The notes under the pieces: generated by a model
Seen by the model: the letters and a program-made list of their open reading frames with translations, nothing else
Told to the model about the DNA's origin: nothing
Database searches by the model: none
Program-made: the position numbers and the translations under genes
From: Chryseobacterium sp.
GTDB lineage: Bacteria > Bacteroidota > Bacteroidia > Flavobacteriales > Weeksellaceae
Assembly (NCBI RefSeq): GCF_008831505.1
Contig: NZ_CP044507.1
Span: 62,001-126,000, forward strand
Length of the DNA: 64,000 nucleotides
Reading direction: 5' to 3'
In this document: in pieces, positions 1 to 7,319 of the stretch
How the letters are laid out: each line of letters starts with the position of its first letter
How positions within the stretch are numbered: position 1 is the first letter of the stretch

Positions 1-165
1 AATGTGAAAGATATCACCACCTCCGCTTCCAATCCCAATTCAGCCTCGGTTTCAGCAAGCTACGATGTAACTGATAAAAATGGGAGTACCTCTTCATTAA
101 ATGTGACATTCGGTTTGAAGAATGTAAATGGTGAATGGAAAATTTCCAGCTATAAAATCAATTGA
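1..165 (+). CDS. C-terminal end of an unidentified protein (partial)
   Basis: An open frame enters from the left edge in frame 1 and ends at TGA 163-165, giving the last 54 residues of a protein. The tail is rich in Ser, Thr, Asn and Val and ends in alternating beta-type sequence (NVTFGLKNVNGEWKISSYKIN), which resembles the final strands of small exported DUF4878 or NTF2-like lipoproteins. That is a guess from texture only. The next gene starts 1 base after the stop, so the two may be co-transcribed. The family cannot be decided without the upstream sequence. Confidence 0.55.
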   Translation, partial: NVKDITTSASNPNSASVSASYDVTDKNGSTSSLNVTFGLKNVNGEWKISSYKIN

Positions 166-166
166 T

Positions 167-697
167 ATGTCAGATTTAGTTCCCAGACTATTAAATACCA
201 TTGAAACGGTGCCCGATTTTCCGCAGCAGGGCATTTTATTTCGGGATATCACTCCCATTTTTCTGGATCACCGGCTCTATACTGATGTTATTGCGAATCT
301 CGCGGAATTCAGCTGTGGAAAAGTAGATGCTGTGTGTGGTATTGAAAGCAGGGGATACCTGTTTGGAATAGCGATAGCTGTCGCTATTGGCGTACCGTTT
401 ATACTCATCCGCAAAAAAGGTAAACTTCCGCCACCATTTGTGGCCGAAAAATATGATCTGGAATATGGTTCTGCCGAGATTGAAATGCGCGAGGGACAGT
501 TGCAATCCGGGATGCGGGTCCTTATTCATGATGATCTCCTGGCCACAGGAGGCACAACTGAAGCAGCTGCCCGCCTGGTACAGAAGCAGGGCGGCAAAGT
601 GGTTCAGTTCAGTTTTCTCATAGGCCTTAAAGGGTTGCAGGGCGAAGAAAGACTTGCCCGGTTTGAGGCAGAAATTCATAAAATTCTTGAGTATTAA
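167..697 (+). CDS. apt: Adenine phosphoribosyltransferase
   Basis: Cytosolic purine salvage enzyme: adenine plus PRPP gives AMP plus pyrophosphate. The 176-residue product has the usual length. It shows the N-terminal PDFPQQGILFRDITP segment, the GIESRGYLFG loop and the PRPP-binding motif IHDDLLATGGTT at about residues 120-131 (most homologs have VDDLLATGGT, so a His precedes the Asp pair here). I chose ATG 167 because it follows the upstream stop by one base and gives the standard MSDL-type start; an in-frame ATG at 128 would overlap the preceding gene and add 13 unrelated residues. Identity is clear. Confidence 0.95.
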   Translation: MSDLVPRLLNTIETVPDFPQQGILFRDITPIFLDHRLYTDVIANLAEFSCGKVDAVCGIESRGYLFGIAIAVAIGVPFILIRKKGKLPPPFVAEKYDLEYGSAEIEMREGQLQSGMRVLIHDDLLATGGTTEAAARLVQKQGGKVVQFSFLIGLKGLQGEERLARFEAEIHKILEY

Positions 698-723
698 AAG
701 TTTCGGAAGCATTGTCACAAAAA

Positions 724-755
724 TTTTGTTAATCATTCTGAAACCACTAAATTTG
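724..755 (+). promoter_or_regulatory. Bacteroidota-type promoter for the TPR protein / ribH unit
   Basis: TTTTG at 724-728 and TAAATTTG at 748-755 are separated by 19 bases, matching the primary sigma factor consensus of Bacteroidota (-33 TTTG, -7 TAnnTTTG). Initiation would fall near 762, about 15 bases before the ATG at 777. This is one of the cleanest promoters in the window. Confidence 0.65.
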
Positions 756-776
756 CACTTCAATTTTACAGAAATT

Positions 777-1481
777 ATGGCAAAACATAAACAAAACGAA
801 AAAACTCCGGAAGGAAAGGAAACAGTTGAATTCTTCAAGGATCTGGATAAGGAAGCTTTACAGACCGAACGTTTCCTGGAGAAGAACTCCAAACTGCTGG
901 TTATTTTGTTTGTTTCAATGGTGGCTGCCGTACTTGCCTTCTTTGCGTACCAACAGTTTGTGGTGGCGCCCAAGAACGAAGAAGCTACTAAAAGTTATCT
1001 GGCAGCACAGAAAAATCTGGCCGCAGGTAATAATGCCGATGCCCTTGGCGGGAAATCCGCTGCAAACCCAGGATTCCTCGGTACAGCTAAAGAATTTTCC
1101 AATACATCTGTGGGAAAGCTTGCTGCCTACAATGCGGGACTTCTTAAATTTAAGGAAGGCAAATACCAGGAGGCATATGACCTGCTTGATAAGTTCTCAT
1201 CGGATAATGAAGTACTGATGGCACTGAAATACGGAGCTATGGCAGATGCCAAATCCAACCTGAACAGAAATGACGAAACTCTTTCACTGCTGGAAAAAGC
1301 CATGAATGCTTCAGATGATCCTTATACCCAATATTATTTTACCAGGAAAGCCGGTACAGTGGCGCTGGCTCTTAACAAGAAAGATTTGGCGAAAAAATAC
1401 TTCACTTCTGTTGATGAGAAGTTTAAGGATTATGACAACGGTATGTCCGATGCATACATTGAAATGGTAAAATACTTTTAA
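777..1481 (+). CDS. Single-pass membrane protein with periplasmic TPR region
   Basis: The 234-residue protein has a charged cytoplasmic N-terminus, one transmembrane helix at about residues 39-58 (LLVILFVSMVAAVLAFFAYQ) and an extracytoplasmic helical region with TPR-like pairs (AAYNAGLLKFKEGKYQEAYD, MALKYGAMADAKSNLNRNDE). The architecture resembles YfgM-type tetratricopeptide proteins, which act as chaperone-associated partners of the Sec translocon in other bacteria; that role is inference here. A longer in-frame reading from 654 overlaps apt and lies upstream of the promoter, so ATG 777 is preferred. One base separates it from ribH, so the two are co-transcribed. Confidence 0.8.
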   Translation: MAKHKQNEKTPEGKETVEFFKDLDKEALQTERFLEKNSKLLVILFVSMVAAVLAFFAYQQFVVAPKNEEATKSYLAAQKNLAAGNNADALGGKSAANPGFLGTAKEFSNTSVGKLAAYNAGLLKFKEGKYQEAYDLLDKFSSDNEVLMALKYGAMADAKSNLNRNDETLSLLEKAMNASDDPYTQYYFTRKAGTVALALNKKDLAKKYFTSVDEKFKDYDNGMSDAYIEMVKYF

Positions 1482-1482
1482 A

Positions 1483-1971
1483 ATGGCAACAGTTAATCTT
1501 TCGGATTACAAACCATTACAAATACAAAATGCTGATTCTTTCCGAATTGGCATTGTTGTTTCAGAATGGAATGATTTTGTAACTCACAACCTTCGCGATG
1601 GTGCTCTGGAAGTCCTTATTGCGGAAGGTGTAAAGCGCGAAAACATCCTTACTTTCAGCGTTCCCGGTGCATTCGAGTTAAGCTATGCATCCATGCAGCT
1701 TTGCAAAGAAAAGCAGTTTGATGCGGTTATTGCCATCGGTTGTGTAATCCGTGGCGAAACCTCCCATTTCGACTATGTGTGCCAGGCCGTTGCGCACGGA
1801 ATAAAAGACTGTAATATTCTTACAGACACACCCACAATTTTCTGTGTTTTAACTGATGATACCAGGGAGCAATCCATCGCCAGAAGTGGCGGCACATTAG
1901 GTAATAAGGGTGTTGAAGCGGCCGTAACCGCATTGCAGATGATTGGGTTCCGCAATAAGTACGGAAAATAA
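1483..1971 (+). CDS. ribH: 6,7-dimethyl-8-ribityllumazine synthase
   Basis: Penultimate step of riboflavin synthesis: condenses 5-amino-6-ribitylamino-uracil with 3,4-dihydroxy-2-butanone 4-phosphate, normally in a 60-subunit or decameric shell. The 162-residue product has the family motifs: SEWN at 27-30 (aromatic stacking residue), PGAFELSYA at 61-69 and the catalytic loop GETSHFDYV with His95. The start is one base after the stop of the TPR gene, so translation may be coupled. No other rib genes are nearby, which fits a scattered riboflavin pathway. A short 40-base gap separates it from the convergent YgiC-like gene. Confidence 0.95.
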   Translation: MATVNLSDYKPLQIQNADSFRIGIVVSEWNDFVTHNLRDGALEVLIAEGVKRENILTFSVPGAFELSYASMQLCKEKQFDAVIAIGCVIRGETSHFDYVCQAVAHGIKDCNILTDTPTIFCVLTDDTREQSIARSGGTLGNKGVEAAVTALQMIGFRNKYGK

Positions 1972-2011
1972 TATCCACGGTACCTTAGGGTTGCATAGGT
2001 TAAATGTCCTG

Positions 2012-3142
2012 TTACTGTGAAATCAGGTGCGGAACGAAGCGGCTCTGGTTATTGGTAATTAAATTCACGCTCTCGCGCACTCCAATACCTGCCGGTTCCT
2101 GTCCAACAATCCAGCTGCCGATCACCGGAAAGTTCCCGTTAAAATTTGGCAAGTCAAAAAGTTGCTGATAAATATAACCTTCTTTGCCATAATTGCCGCT
2201 GTTTTCTTCAACAGGACGGTAATTCCGAAACAGTGAGATATTGGCGCCCTCCCTCGAATAAAGCGGTTTTTTGGCATAGCTTACGAGATGCCGCGGTTCA
2301 AAATAACTTTCAAGAAGGTAGGGATGGTTAGGAAAGAGTTCCCAAAGCACCGGCAGCATGGCTTTGGATGAGGCCAACATTTTCCACGCCGGTTCTATCC
2401 ACTGCGTTTTGTGGAGGTTGGCTGCGACATGTTTACCGAATTCTTCAGCCAAAATCCATTCATAAGGATACAGTTTGAAGATCACCTGCATTACCTCGCG
2501 GTTTTCATCAATAAATTCCTTTATCTCTTCTGCCCAACCTATGTCCTGTACCGAAATAAACTGAGTTTCAAGGCCAGCCTGAGAGGCGCAGTCGCGCATA
2601 TATTCCACGGTGGTAACATCCTCAATATTGGTTAGCGACGCAAAATGTACAAAATCGCAGCTCAGATAAGGTCTCAGATATTTCCAGTATTCAACAAGTT
2701 TCTCATGAATGGAGTTAAACTGGTCATTTTCCGGAAATTTATCCTTCAGCCAGTACCACTGGACTACTGATCCTTCGAAAAGTGAGGTGGGTGTATCTGC
2801 ATTAAATTCCAGAAGTTTGATCTGATTGCCATCGTAGCCCAGGTCAAACCTGCCGTAAATGGATGGTGCATCATTCTCCCAGCTGTCTGTAATGGGTTTT
2901 CGGAACCATTCCGGTATCTGGAATTTAAAGAAAAGGTTTTTTGAAATTACATGTTCCACCGCTTCCAGATACATCTCCCACAATTCCCCAGTTGCCTTTT
3001 CCAGCTTATCTGTCTCAGCGCGGCTGAATTCATAATAGGCGCTTTCGTCCCAATAGGCATCTTCCAGGGAATGGAAACCGAAGCCAAGTTCTTCCAGTCG
3101 CTGCTGCCAGTTATTACGTGGAGTAGTTAATATTCGGTTCAT
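2012..3142 (-). CDS. Glutathionylspermidine synthase-like ATP-grasp protein (YgiC type)
   Basis: The 376-residue protein matches the glutathionylspermidine synthase preATP-grasp/ATP-grasp family: GFGFHSLEDAYWDE near the N-terminus, SIYGRFDLGYDG, LLEFNADTPTSL and a C-terminal SWIVGQEPAGIGVRE. It is a stand-alone synthetase-like domain as in E. coli YgiC/YjfC, without the amidase half of Gss, so the actual ligated substrate is unknown. I chose ATG at 3142, one base after the TGA of the lipoprotein gene upstream, because it matches the MERV-type start of YgiC; an ATG at 3181 would overlap that gene. It is third in a tight three-gene operon. Confidence 0.8.
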   Translation of the reverse strand: MNRILTTPRNNWQQRLEELGFGFHSLEDAYWDESAYYEFSRAETDKLEKATGELWEMYLEAVEHVISKNLFFKFQIPEWFRKPITDSWENDAPSIYGRFDLGYDGNQIKLLEFNADTPTSLFEGSVVQWYWLKDKFPENDQFNSIHEKLVEYWKYLRPYLSCDFVHFASLTNIEDVTTVEYMRDCASQAGLETQFISVQDIGWAEEIKEFIDENREVMQVIFKLYPYEWILAEEFGKHVAANLHKTQWIEPAWKMLASSKAMLPVLWELFPNHPYLLESYFEPRHLVSYAKKPLYSREGANISLFRNYRPVEENSGNYGKEGYIYQQLFDLPNFNGNFPVIGSWIVGQEPAGIGVRESVNLITNNQSRFVPHLISQ

Positions 3143-3143
3143 G

Positions 3144-3473
3144 TCAGGACGAAGCGCTTTTGTCGGAATTGCCCATTCCACCGCGTACTACATTTCCTTT
3201 ATAGGCATTTCTGCCAATGTTTGAATTTGGGGCTAATGCCCCGTTATAATAGCCTCGCTGAAATCCATTGGCACCTGCATAGCCATATGGACGGAATACA
3301 TGGTACAGTAATAGGCCTGTCATAAAACCATGTGCCGGACTGTAGCCCGCTGTAGAATCGGATCGCATATACACTTTTTTCTCGCCGTCCCAGGATTTTT
3401 CCTCAGAAGCAGGTGTGCAGCTGGCTAAAATTCCGCTTACAAAAAGTAGGGTGATCTGCTTGCTCTTCTTCAT
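3144..3473 (-). CDS. Small lipoprotein, YgiB-like
   Basis: The 109-residue protein has a lipoprotein signal with Cys at about residue 19 (GILASC). The rest is rich in Gly, Tyr, Asn and Ser with an RGGMGNSDKS end that resembles the RGGFG tail of E. coli YgiB (DUF1190). In enterobacteria ygiB lies directly upstream of ygiC, and the same order is kept here with one base between genes. Function is unknown; a partner or substrate-related role for the ATP-grasp enzyme is inferred from this conserved pairing. The similarity to YgiB is short and judged by eye. Confidence 0.65.
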   Translation of the reverse strand: MKKSKQITLLFVSGILASCTPASEEKSWDGEKKVYMRSDSTAGYSPAHGFMTGLLLYHVFRPYGYAGANGFQRGYYNGALAPNSNIGRNAYKGNVVRGGMGNSDKSASS

Positions 3474-3475
3474 GG

Positions 3476-3802
3476 CTATTGAACAGTGATATAGAATTCG
3501 TAATCTTTTTTGGTGGTGTGCTGTGCCGAACTTCCGTTTTGCTCTACGGTTACCAGGGTATCCCCTAATGATGGAATGGTATCCATGCTGATGATTTCGC
3601 GGGCCATGCTGTTATTTACCCAAACTTTATGGTGCGTTACCAATACGTCTGCGGAGTCCAGATGCTTCACCGAGACTTCCGTTTCTATAGAGGATTTTTT
3701 TGGGACAGACTGCACAGTTTCATCGGTAGATTCGGTACTGTTGCAGGCCAAAATAAGTAACACGGGAAGTGCCGTACATACTCGGCGTATTTTTTGATGC
3801 AT
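3476..3802 (-). CDS. Hypothetical lipoprotein
   Basis: The 108-residue product starts at ATG 3802 (MHQKIRRVC) with a lipobox ending ILAC at Cys20. The mature part is Ser/Thr/Val-rich and ends YEFYITVQ. I do not recognise a family. It is the first gene of the unit with the YgiB-like and YgiC-like genes (2 bases to the next start), with a -7-like element TACTTTTG just upstream. A longer reading from 3874 would add a stretch that overlaps this promoter and is not favoured. Confidence 0.6.
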   Translation of the reverse strand: MHQKIRRVCTALPVLLILACNSTESTDETVQSVPKKSSIETEVSVKHLDSADVLVTHHKVWVNNSMAREIISMDTIPSLGDTLVTVEQNGSSAQHTTKKDYEFYITVQ

Positions 3803-3820
3803 CGTTTCTGTAATAAAAAT

Positions 3821-3828
3821 CAAAAGTA
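3821..3828 (-). promoter_or_regulatory. -7 element for the lipoprotein / YgiC-like operon
   Basis: Reverse-strand TACTTTTG matches TAnnTTTG; initiation would be about 12 bases upstream of ATG 3802. No convincing -33 TTTG is seen at the expected spacing. Confidence 0.4.
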
Positions 3829-3858
3829 GTGAATACTTATTTATTTTGTCACTATATC

Positions 3859-3866
3859 TAACTTTG
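3859..3866 (+). promoter_or_regulatory. -7 element for the zinc metallopeptidase gene
   Basis: TAACTTTG matches TAnnTTTG and lies 27 bases before ATG 3893. A TTTTG occurs at 3844-3848 but only 10 bases away, too close for the standard spacing. Confidence 0.4.
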
Positions 3867-3892
3867 ATCATCAACCTAAATTAAAATAAACT

Positions 3893-4744
3893 ATGAAATG
3901 GACTGGGGACCGTAGCGGTAATGTGGACGACAGAAGAGGTGCCGGGGGCGGAGGACTGCTGGTAGGCGGCGGATTAGGCTCTCTTATAATTGCCGCAATT
4001 GTATTTTTTCTTGGGGGCGATCCGTCCGCAGTTCTCAACACCGGTGGATCTTCCTCCGCACAGACAGAACAGCGCGACCTGACGCAGGAAGAATTACAGG
4101 TAAGGGAATTTGTGCAGATGCTGACGGCGGAAAACGAGCAGACCTGGGACAAAATATTTTCTGAAAACGGAATGCAGTACAGTCCGGCAAAAGTGGTTAT
4201 GTTTGAAGGTATGACTCAGTCCGGATGCGGCACAGCGCAGGCGGCTATGGGACCTTTTTACTGTCCGGCCGATCAGTCCATCTATATGGATATGAGCTTT
4301 TTTTCTGAATTGCAAAGCCGCTTTGGCGCCCAGGTTACCGAATTCTCTGTAGCTTATGTCATGGCACATGAAATGGGCCACCACGTGCAGAATCTGCTCG
4401 GTACCCTTCAGAAAACCGAACAACTGAGAAGAAGTGGTAATTATTCTGAAAGCGAAATTAACCAAGTCTCAGTGGCTACGGAACTGCAGGCCGATTTCTA
4501 TGCGGGGTTATGGGCACGGTACACCGAAAACCGTGAGAAGTTCCTGGAGCCCGGTGATCTGGAAGCAGCTATGAGTGCTGCAGAAGCAGTAGGCGATGAT
4601 AATATCCAAAAACGGTCTCAGGGATACGTAAACCAGGAAAGTTTTACCCACGGAAGTTCTGCGCAGCGTAAGCAATGGTTTATGAAAGGCTACAATACGG
4701 GCGACATAAGGCAGGGCGATACCTTCAACGCTTTACTGAAGTAG
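3893..4744 (+). CDS. Neutral zinc metallopeptidase, YpfJ family
   Basis: The 283-residue protein starts with MKWTGDRSGNVDDRRG, the family hallmark, followed by a glycine-rich hinge and one membrane helix at about residues 28-41. The extracytoplasmic domain holds the zinc motif HEMGH at residues 159-163, with a likely third ligand in E197-LQAD and the downstream GYVNQESFTHGSS region typical of the family. Length and order match E. coli YpfJ. The physiological substrate is not established. It is monocistronic with a promoter-like element in front and a hairpin behind. Confidence 0.88.
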   Translation: MKWTGDRSGNVDDRRGAGGGGLLVGGGLGSLIIAAIVFFLGGDPSAVLNTGGSSSAQTEQRDLTQEELQVREFVQMLTAENEQTWDKIFSENGMQYSPAKVVMFEGMTQSGCGTAQAAMGPFYCPADQSIYMDMSFFSELQSRFGAQVTEFSVAYVMAHEMGHHVQNLLGTLQKTEQLRRSGNYSESEINQVSVATELQADFYAGLWARYTENREKFLEPGDLEAAMSAAEAVGDDNIQKRSQGYVNQESFTHGSSAQRKQWFMKGYNTGDIRQGDTFNALLK

Positions 4745-4760
4745 ATTTGAACAAATTAAT

Positions 4761-4791
4761 AATTCCTGCTTATATTTAGGCAGGAATTTTT
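4761..4791 (+). terminator. Hairpin between metallopeptidase and 2H phosphoesterase genes
   Basis: AATTCCTGC (4761-4769) pairs with GCAGGAATT (4780-4788) and runs into a T-rich tract. It looks like an intrinsic terminator, but the next ATG lies only a few bases further, at 4795. Confidence 0.6.
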
Positions 4792-4794
4792 ATT

Positions 4795-5331
4795 ATGAGC
4801 CTGTATTTCATAGCTTTTGAACCACCACCTGAAGTTGCAGAAAAAATCAGAGAGATTACAATGGATTTCGCAGAGCGTTTTGGTGCAGAGCGCGCTCACA
4901 ACAGTTTTCCGCACATCACGCTGATTCCTCCGTTCAATTATGACGGGCAAAATGAAAGTGAGGTGACAGGCAGATTGATGAAAATGGAATTAACGGTGTC
5001 TCCGTTTGAGATATATCTTAGGAATTTTAACTGCTTCAACAAACCTAAAAGTCCGGTGATTTTTCTGGAACCTGAGGCAAACACTACCCTTCAAAAACTG
5101 TATTTGGAGGTCAATGCGGCAATGTCTATATTCAATTATGCGCAGCATTTTCATCCGCACCTTACCGTGGCTTTTCGTGACCTAAGTCCACAGGCATTTA
5201 TAAATGCCTGGAGCGAGTACCGTTATAAGAAAGCAGACTTTCATTTTCGGGTAGAAAGAATCAGCCTCTACAAACATTCTCACGGAAAGTGGTGTCCCGT
5301 TGTTCACCGTGATCTTCCTTCGGATAGATAA
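4795..5331 (+). CDS. 2H phosphoesterase / 2'-5' RNA ligase family protein
   Basis: The 178-residue protein carries both HxT motifs of the 2H superfamily: HIT at residues 40-42 (FPHITLIPPF) and HLT at residues 122-124 (HPHLTVAFR). Such proteins act on 2'-5' or cyclic phosphodiesters in RNA or small nucleotides; the substrate cannot be told from sequence. The start is immediately after a hairpin with a T tract, so this gene has either a very short leader or is expressed by read-through. It converges on the DUF6909-type gene, with an opposite-strand terminator at its 3' end. Confidence 0.82.
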   Translation: MSLYFIAFEPPPEVAEKIREITMDFAERFGAERAHNSFPHITLIPPFNYDGQNESEVTGRLMKMELTVSPFEIYLRNFNCFNKPKSPVIFLEPEANTTLQKLYLEVNAAMSIFNYAQHFHPHLTVAFRDLSPQAFINAWSEYRYKKADFHFRVERISLYKHSHGKWCPVVHRDLPSDR

Positions 5332-5355
5332 AAAAAGCCACCGTAATACGGTGGC
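5330..5355 (-). terminator. Terminator of the DUF6909-type gene
   Basis: Read on the reverse strand, GCCACCG (5349-5355) pairs with CGGTGGC (5337-5343) across a five-base loop and is followed by seven T (5330-5336). The T tract overlaps the stop codon of the convergent gene. Confidence 0.75.
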
Positions 5356-5363
5356 CGTGATAA

Positions 5364-7043
5364 TCAGATAGAATCTGCTGAGAGCAGTATTTTTTCCAGT
5401 ATTTTCATCGTGATCATGTAGGTTGGTTTCACACCTGTAAGACCCAAGCCACCCGATGACAGGGTGGAGCCGGTTTCCAATGGATTATCAGATGCGTAGT
5501 AGGCATAGCAGACAAATAGATCGGGTGATATATGGTGTCTGATCTTGGAAGCTACCTGAATGGCCTTATGATAATGCGCACCTTCCATCTCCAGGCCTAC
5601 GGCGTTCCATGTAGTATTCATAAAATAACTGAGAATGTCTTTATTCTGAAGGGAAGTACCGAGAACCGTAATCATGGAACCTTCATACGCTTTAATCTCA
5701 TCATCTTCGAAATCTTCAAGTTTCAGTGCGTTCTCAAATACGTAGTTGTCCGCTGTACCCTCGAAAATATGTGAGGTAGGGATCATTATGTCTCCTTTGC
5801 CACCCGTCAGTATTCCGGCTTTTCCCATTATGGAAATGGACTTCACCTTCATGGTATATACTTCCTGATTGTGCTCATACGGTCTAAGCAGTTCGTCCAT
5901 AATTTCATATGCCTGCTCGCCGAAAGCGTAATCAAAAACAAGGATTACATCATCTCCGTTATAGTTAATATTCTGAAAGGGCGTGTTCGTAAGGTCTGTT
6001 TTCTTTAAATCAATGATTTGGACATCTATATTGCTTCCGCTGTTGTCATCAATATAAATAAGTCCCTGACTTTGGGAATGACTGAGAACTTTTTCCTGAA
6101 GTGACCGCTGGTTGCTGATTTCCTGATAAAAAGAATAATCGACTTCATCACTGGATTTCCGGCCTACAGCCTCATTTCCGTACAGCATGTTTTTTACTGA
6201 GTGCATATTTGCAGAAATGATATGCAGGGGACGCATATGGAGATTATTGGTCACCAAAACTTCTTTTACGGCATTTGCCCATTTCTCGCCAAAAAGGTGG
6301 TGGCCTACACGCTCCCTTAGGATCGCACTGAAATAAATTTCGCGCTCACGAATACCTTTCAGGTCGTCCAGGCTGGTCTTGCCCAGATAATAAATGATTT
6401 TAAAGAGGCGGTCAGGATTTTGGTCGTCACCAAAACTGTTGTATGCATGCAGAACTTCGTCAAAAGTCCGTCCCAAAAGAGAGGAGAGGTGGATTAGTGC
6501 CACTTCCTTCTCTTTGCGACTAAGTTTATTTTGGCCTTTGGCAACATCCTCAATGATTCTCCATGTCCTTGTGGGTTTGTAATCCTCGTCTTTGCGGTAG
6601 CCAAGTTCACGGATTTTATCGGCTTCTATATAAAGGAAGGTAAGGTGGGTGAGTATATCGTAGATTTCAGAACGGCCCAGCAAAACTTCAATGTTCATTT
6701 GCTGCTCATCAATGCGGTAGCAGTTCCGGCGGCGCTTCTTTGGGACGATTACCTCAAAACTGCCTTTTTCAAAGCCTTCATCTGATGTAAGGTGCACAAA
6801 TGCAGTTTCCTCAATTCCCGCCGGAAGGCGGTCCAGTACGTAAAGTAAACCGTCAAGCTCCACCTTGTTGGATACGGCCATGGAGCCGTATATTTCGGGA
6901 GAGATTACCATTAATAGATTTCGGATTGATTCACCGGATACACCTCCGGGTTTAAAAAAACCTCTGTAAAAGAGGTGTCGCATGGTTACATAAAGGCGTT
7001 CTATTGCTTCTGTAGTTTCGCGGGCTCGTAGGTTTGTTGCCAT
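5364..7043 (-). CDS. DUF6909-type protein with nucleoside-phosphorylase-like C-terminal half
   Basis: The 559-residue cytosolic protein is of a type usually annotated DUF6909 in Flavobacteriia (assignment from memory). The N-terminal half is mixed helical (RARETTEAIERLYVTMRHLF, then a charged KKRRRNCYR patch). The C-terminal third has features of the PNP/UDP phosphorylase fold: a glycine-rich segment (MGKAGILTGGKGDIMIP) comparable to the phosphate-loop region, and GLEMEGAHYH at residues 483-492, comparable to the EMEGA substrate-binding motif of MTA/SAH nucleosidases. A catalytic role on a nucleoside is therefore possible but unproven. It is divergent from glutamine synthetase III across a 276-base AT-rich gap. 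Confidence 0.7.
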   Translation of the reverse strand: MATNLRARETTEAIERLYVTMRHLFYRGFFKPGGVSGESIRNLLMVISPEIYGSMAVSNKVELDGLLYVLDRLPAGIEETAFVHLTSDEGFEKGSFEVIVPKKRRRNCYRIDEQQMNIEVLLGRSEIYDILTHLTFLYIEADKIRELGYRKDEDYKPTRTWRIIEDVAKGQNKLSRKEKEVALIHLSSLLGRTFDEVLHAYNSFGDDQNPDRLFKIIYYLGKTSLDDLKGIREREIYFSAILRERVGHHLFGEKWANAVKEVLVTNNLHMRPLHIISANMHSVKNMLYGNEAVGRKSSDEVDYSFYQEISNQRSLQEKVLSHSQSQGLIYIDDNSGSNIDVQIIDLKKTDLTNTPFQNINYNGDDVILVFDYAFGEQAYEIMDELLRPYEHNQEVYTMKVKSISIMGKAGILTGGKGDIMIPTSHIFEGTADNYVFENALKLEDFEDDEIKAYEGSMITVLGTSLQNKDILSYFMNTTWNAVGLEMEGAHYHKAIQVASKIRHHISPDLFVCYAYYASDNPLETGSTLSSGGLGLTGVKPTYMITMKILEKILLSADSI

Positions 7044-7088
7044 AAATTATAGAGAGATATATTCGTTAAAGTTATAATTAATGACGAA

Positions 7089-7096
7089 CAAAGTTA
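7089..7096 (-). promoter_or_regulatory. -7 element for the DUF6909-type gene
   Basis: Reverse-strand TAACTTTG matches TAnnTTTG about 45 bases upstream of the ATG at 7043. No -33 element stands out. Confidence 0.35.
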
Positions 7097-7290
7097 ATAA
7101 ATTTATAGTTAAATATAAATGAATGCTGTGTAGTACTCTTTCACTCAATTATTGTCCTTTTAACATCAAAAACTGCATCTTACTGAAGTGTACCCCTTGT
7201 TTCTGGCATGTGGTTGTTTAAAAAGAGCTATATTTTTCCATTGACCCCCTTAAAATTTTTGAATTTTTATTTTCGTATATTAAAATTGTA

Positions 7291-7298
7291 TAAATTTG
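7291..7298 (+). promoter_or_regulatory. -7 element for glutamine synthetase III
   Basis: TAAATTTG matches TAnnTTTG and lies about 20 bases upstream of ATG 7320. The -33 position is T-rich but has no exact TTTG, which may mean an activator is needed. Confidence 0.45.
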
Positions 7299-7319
7299 CA
7301 GTATTAAAAATCACAATAT

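Noticed and set aside
128-166. ATG 128 as the start of apt
   Set aside because: It overlaps the preceding gene and adds 13 residues with no counterpart in the family; ATG 167 fits both context and family length.
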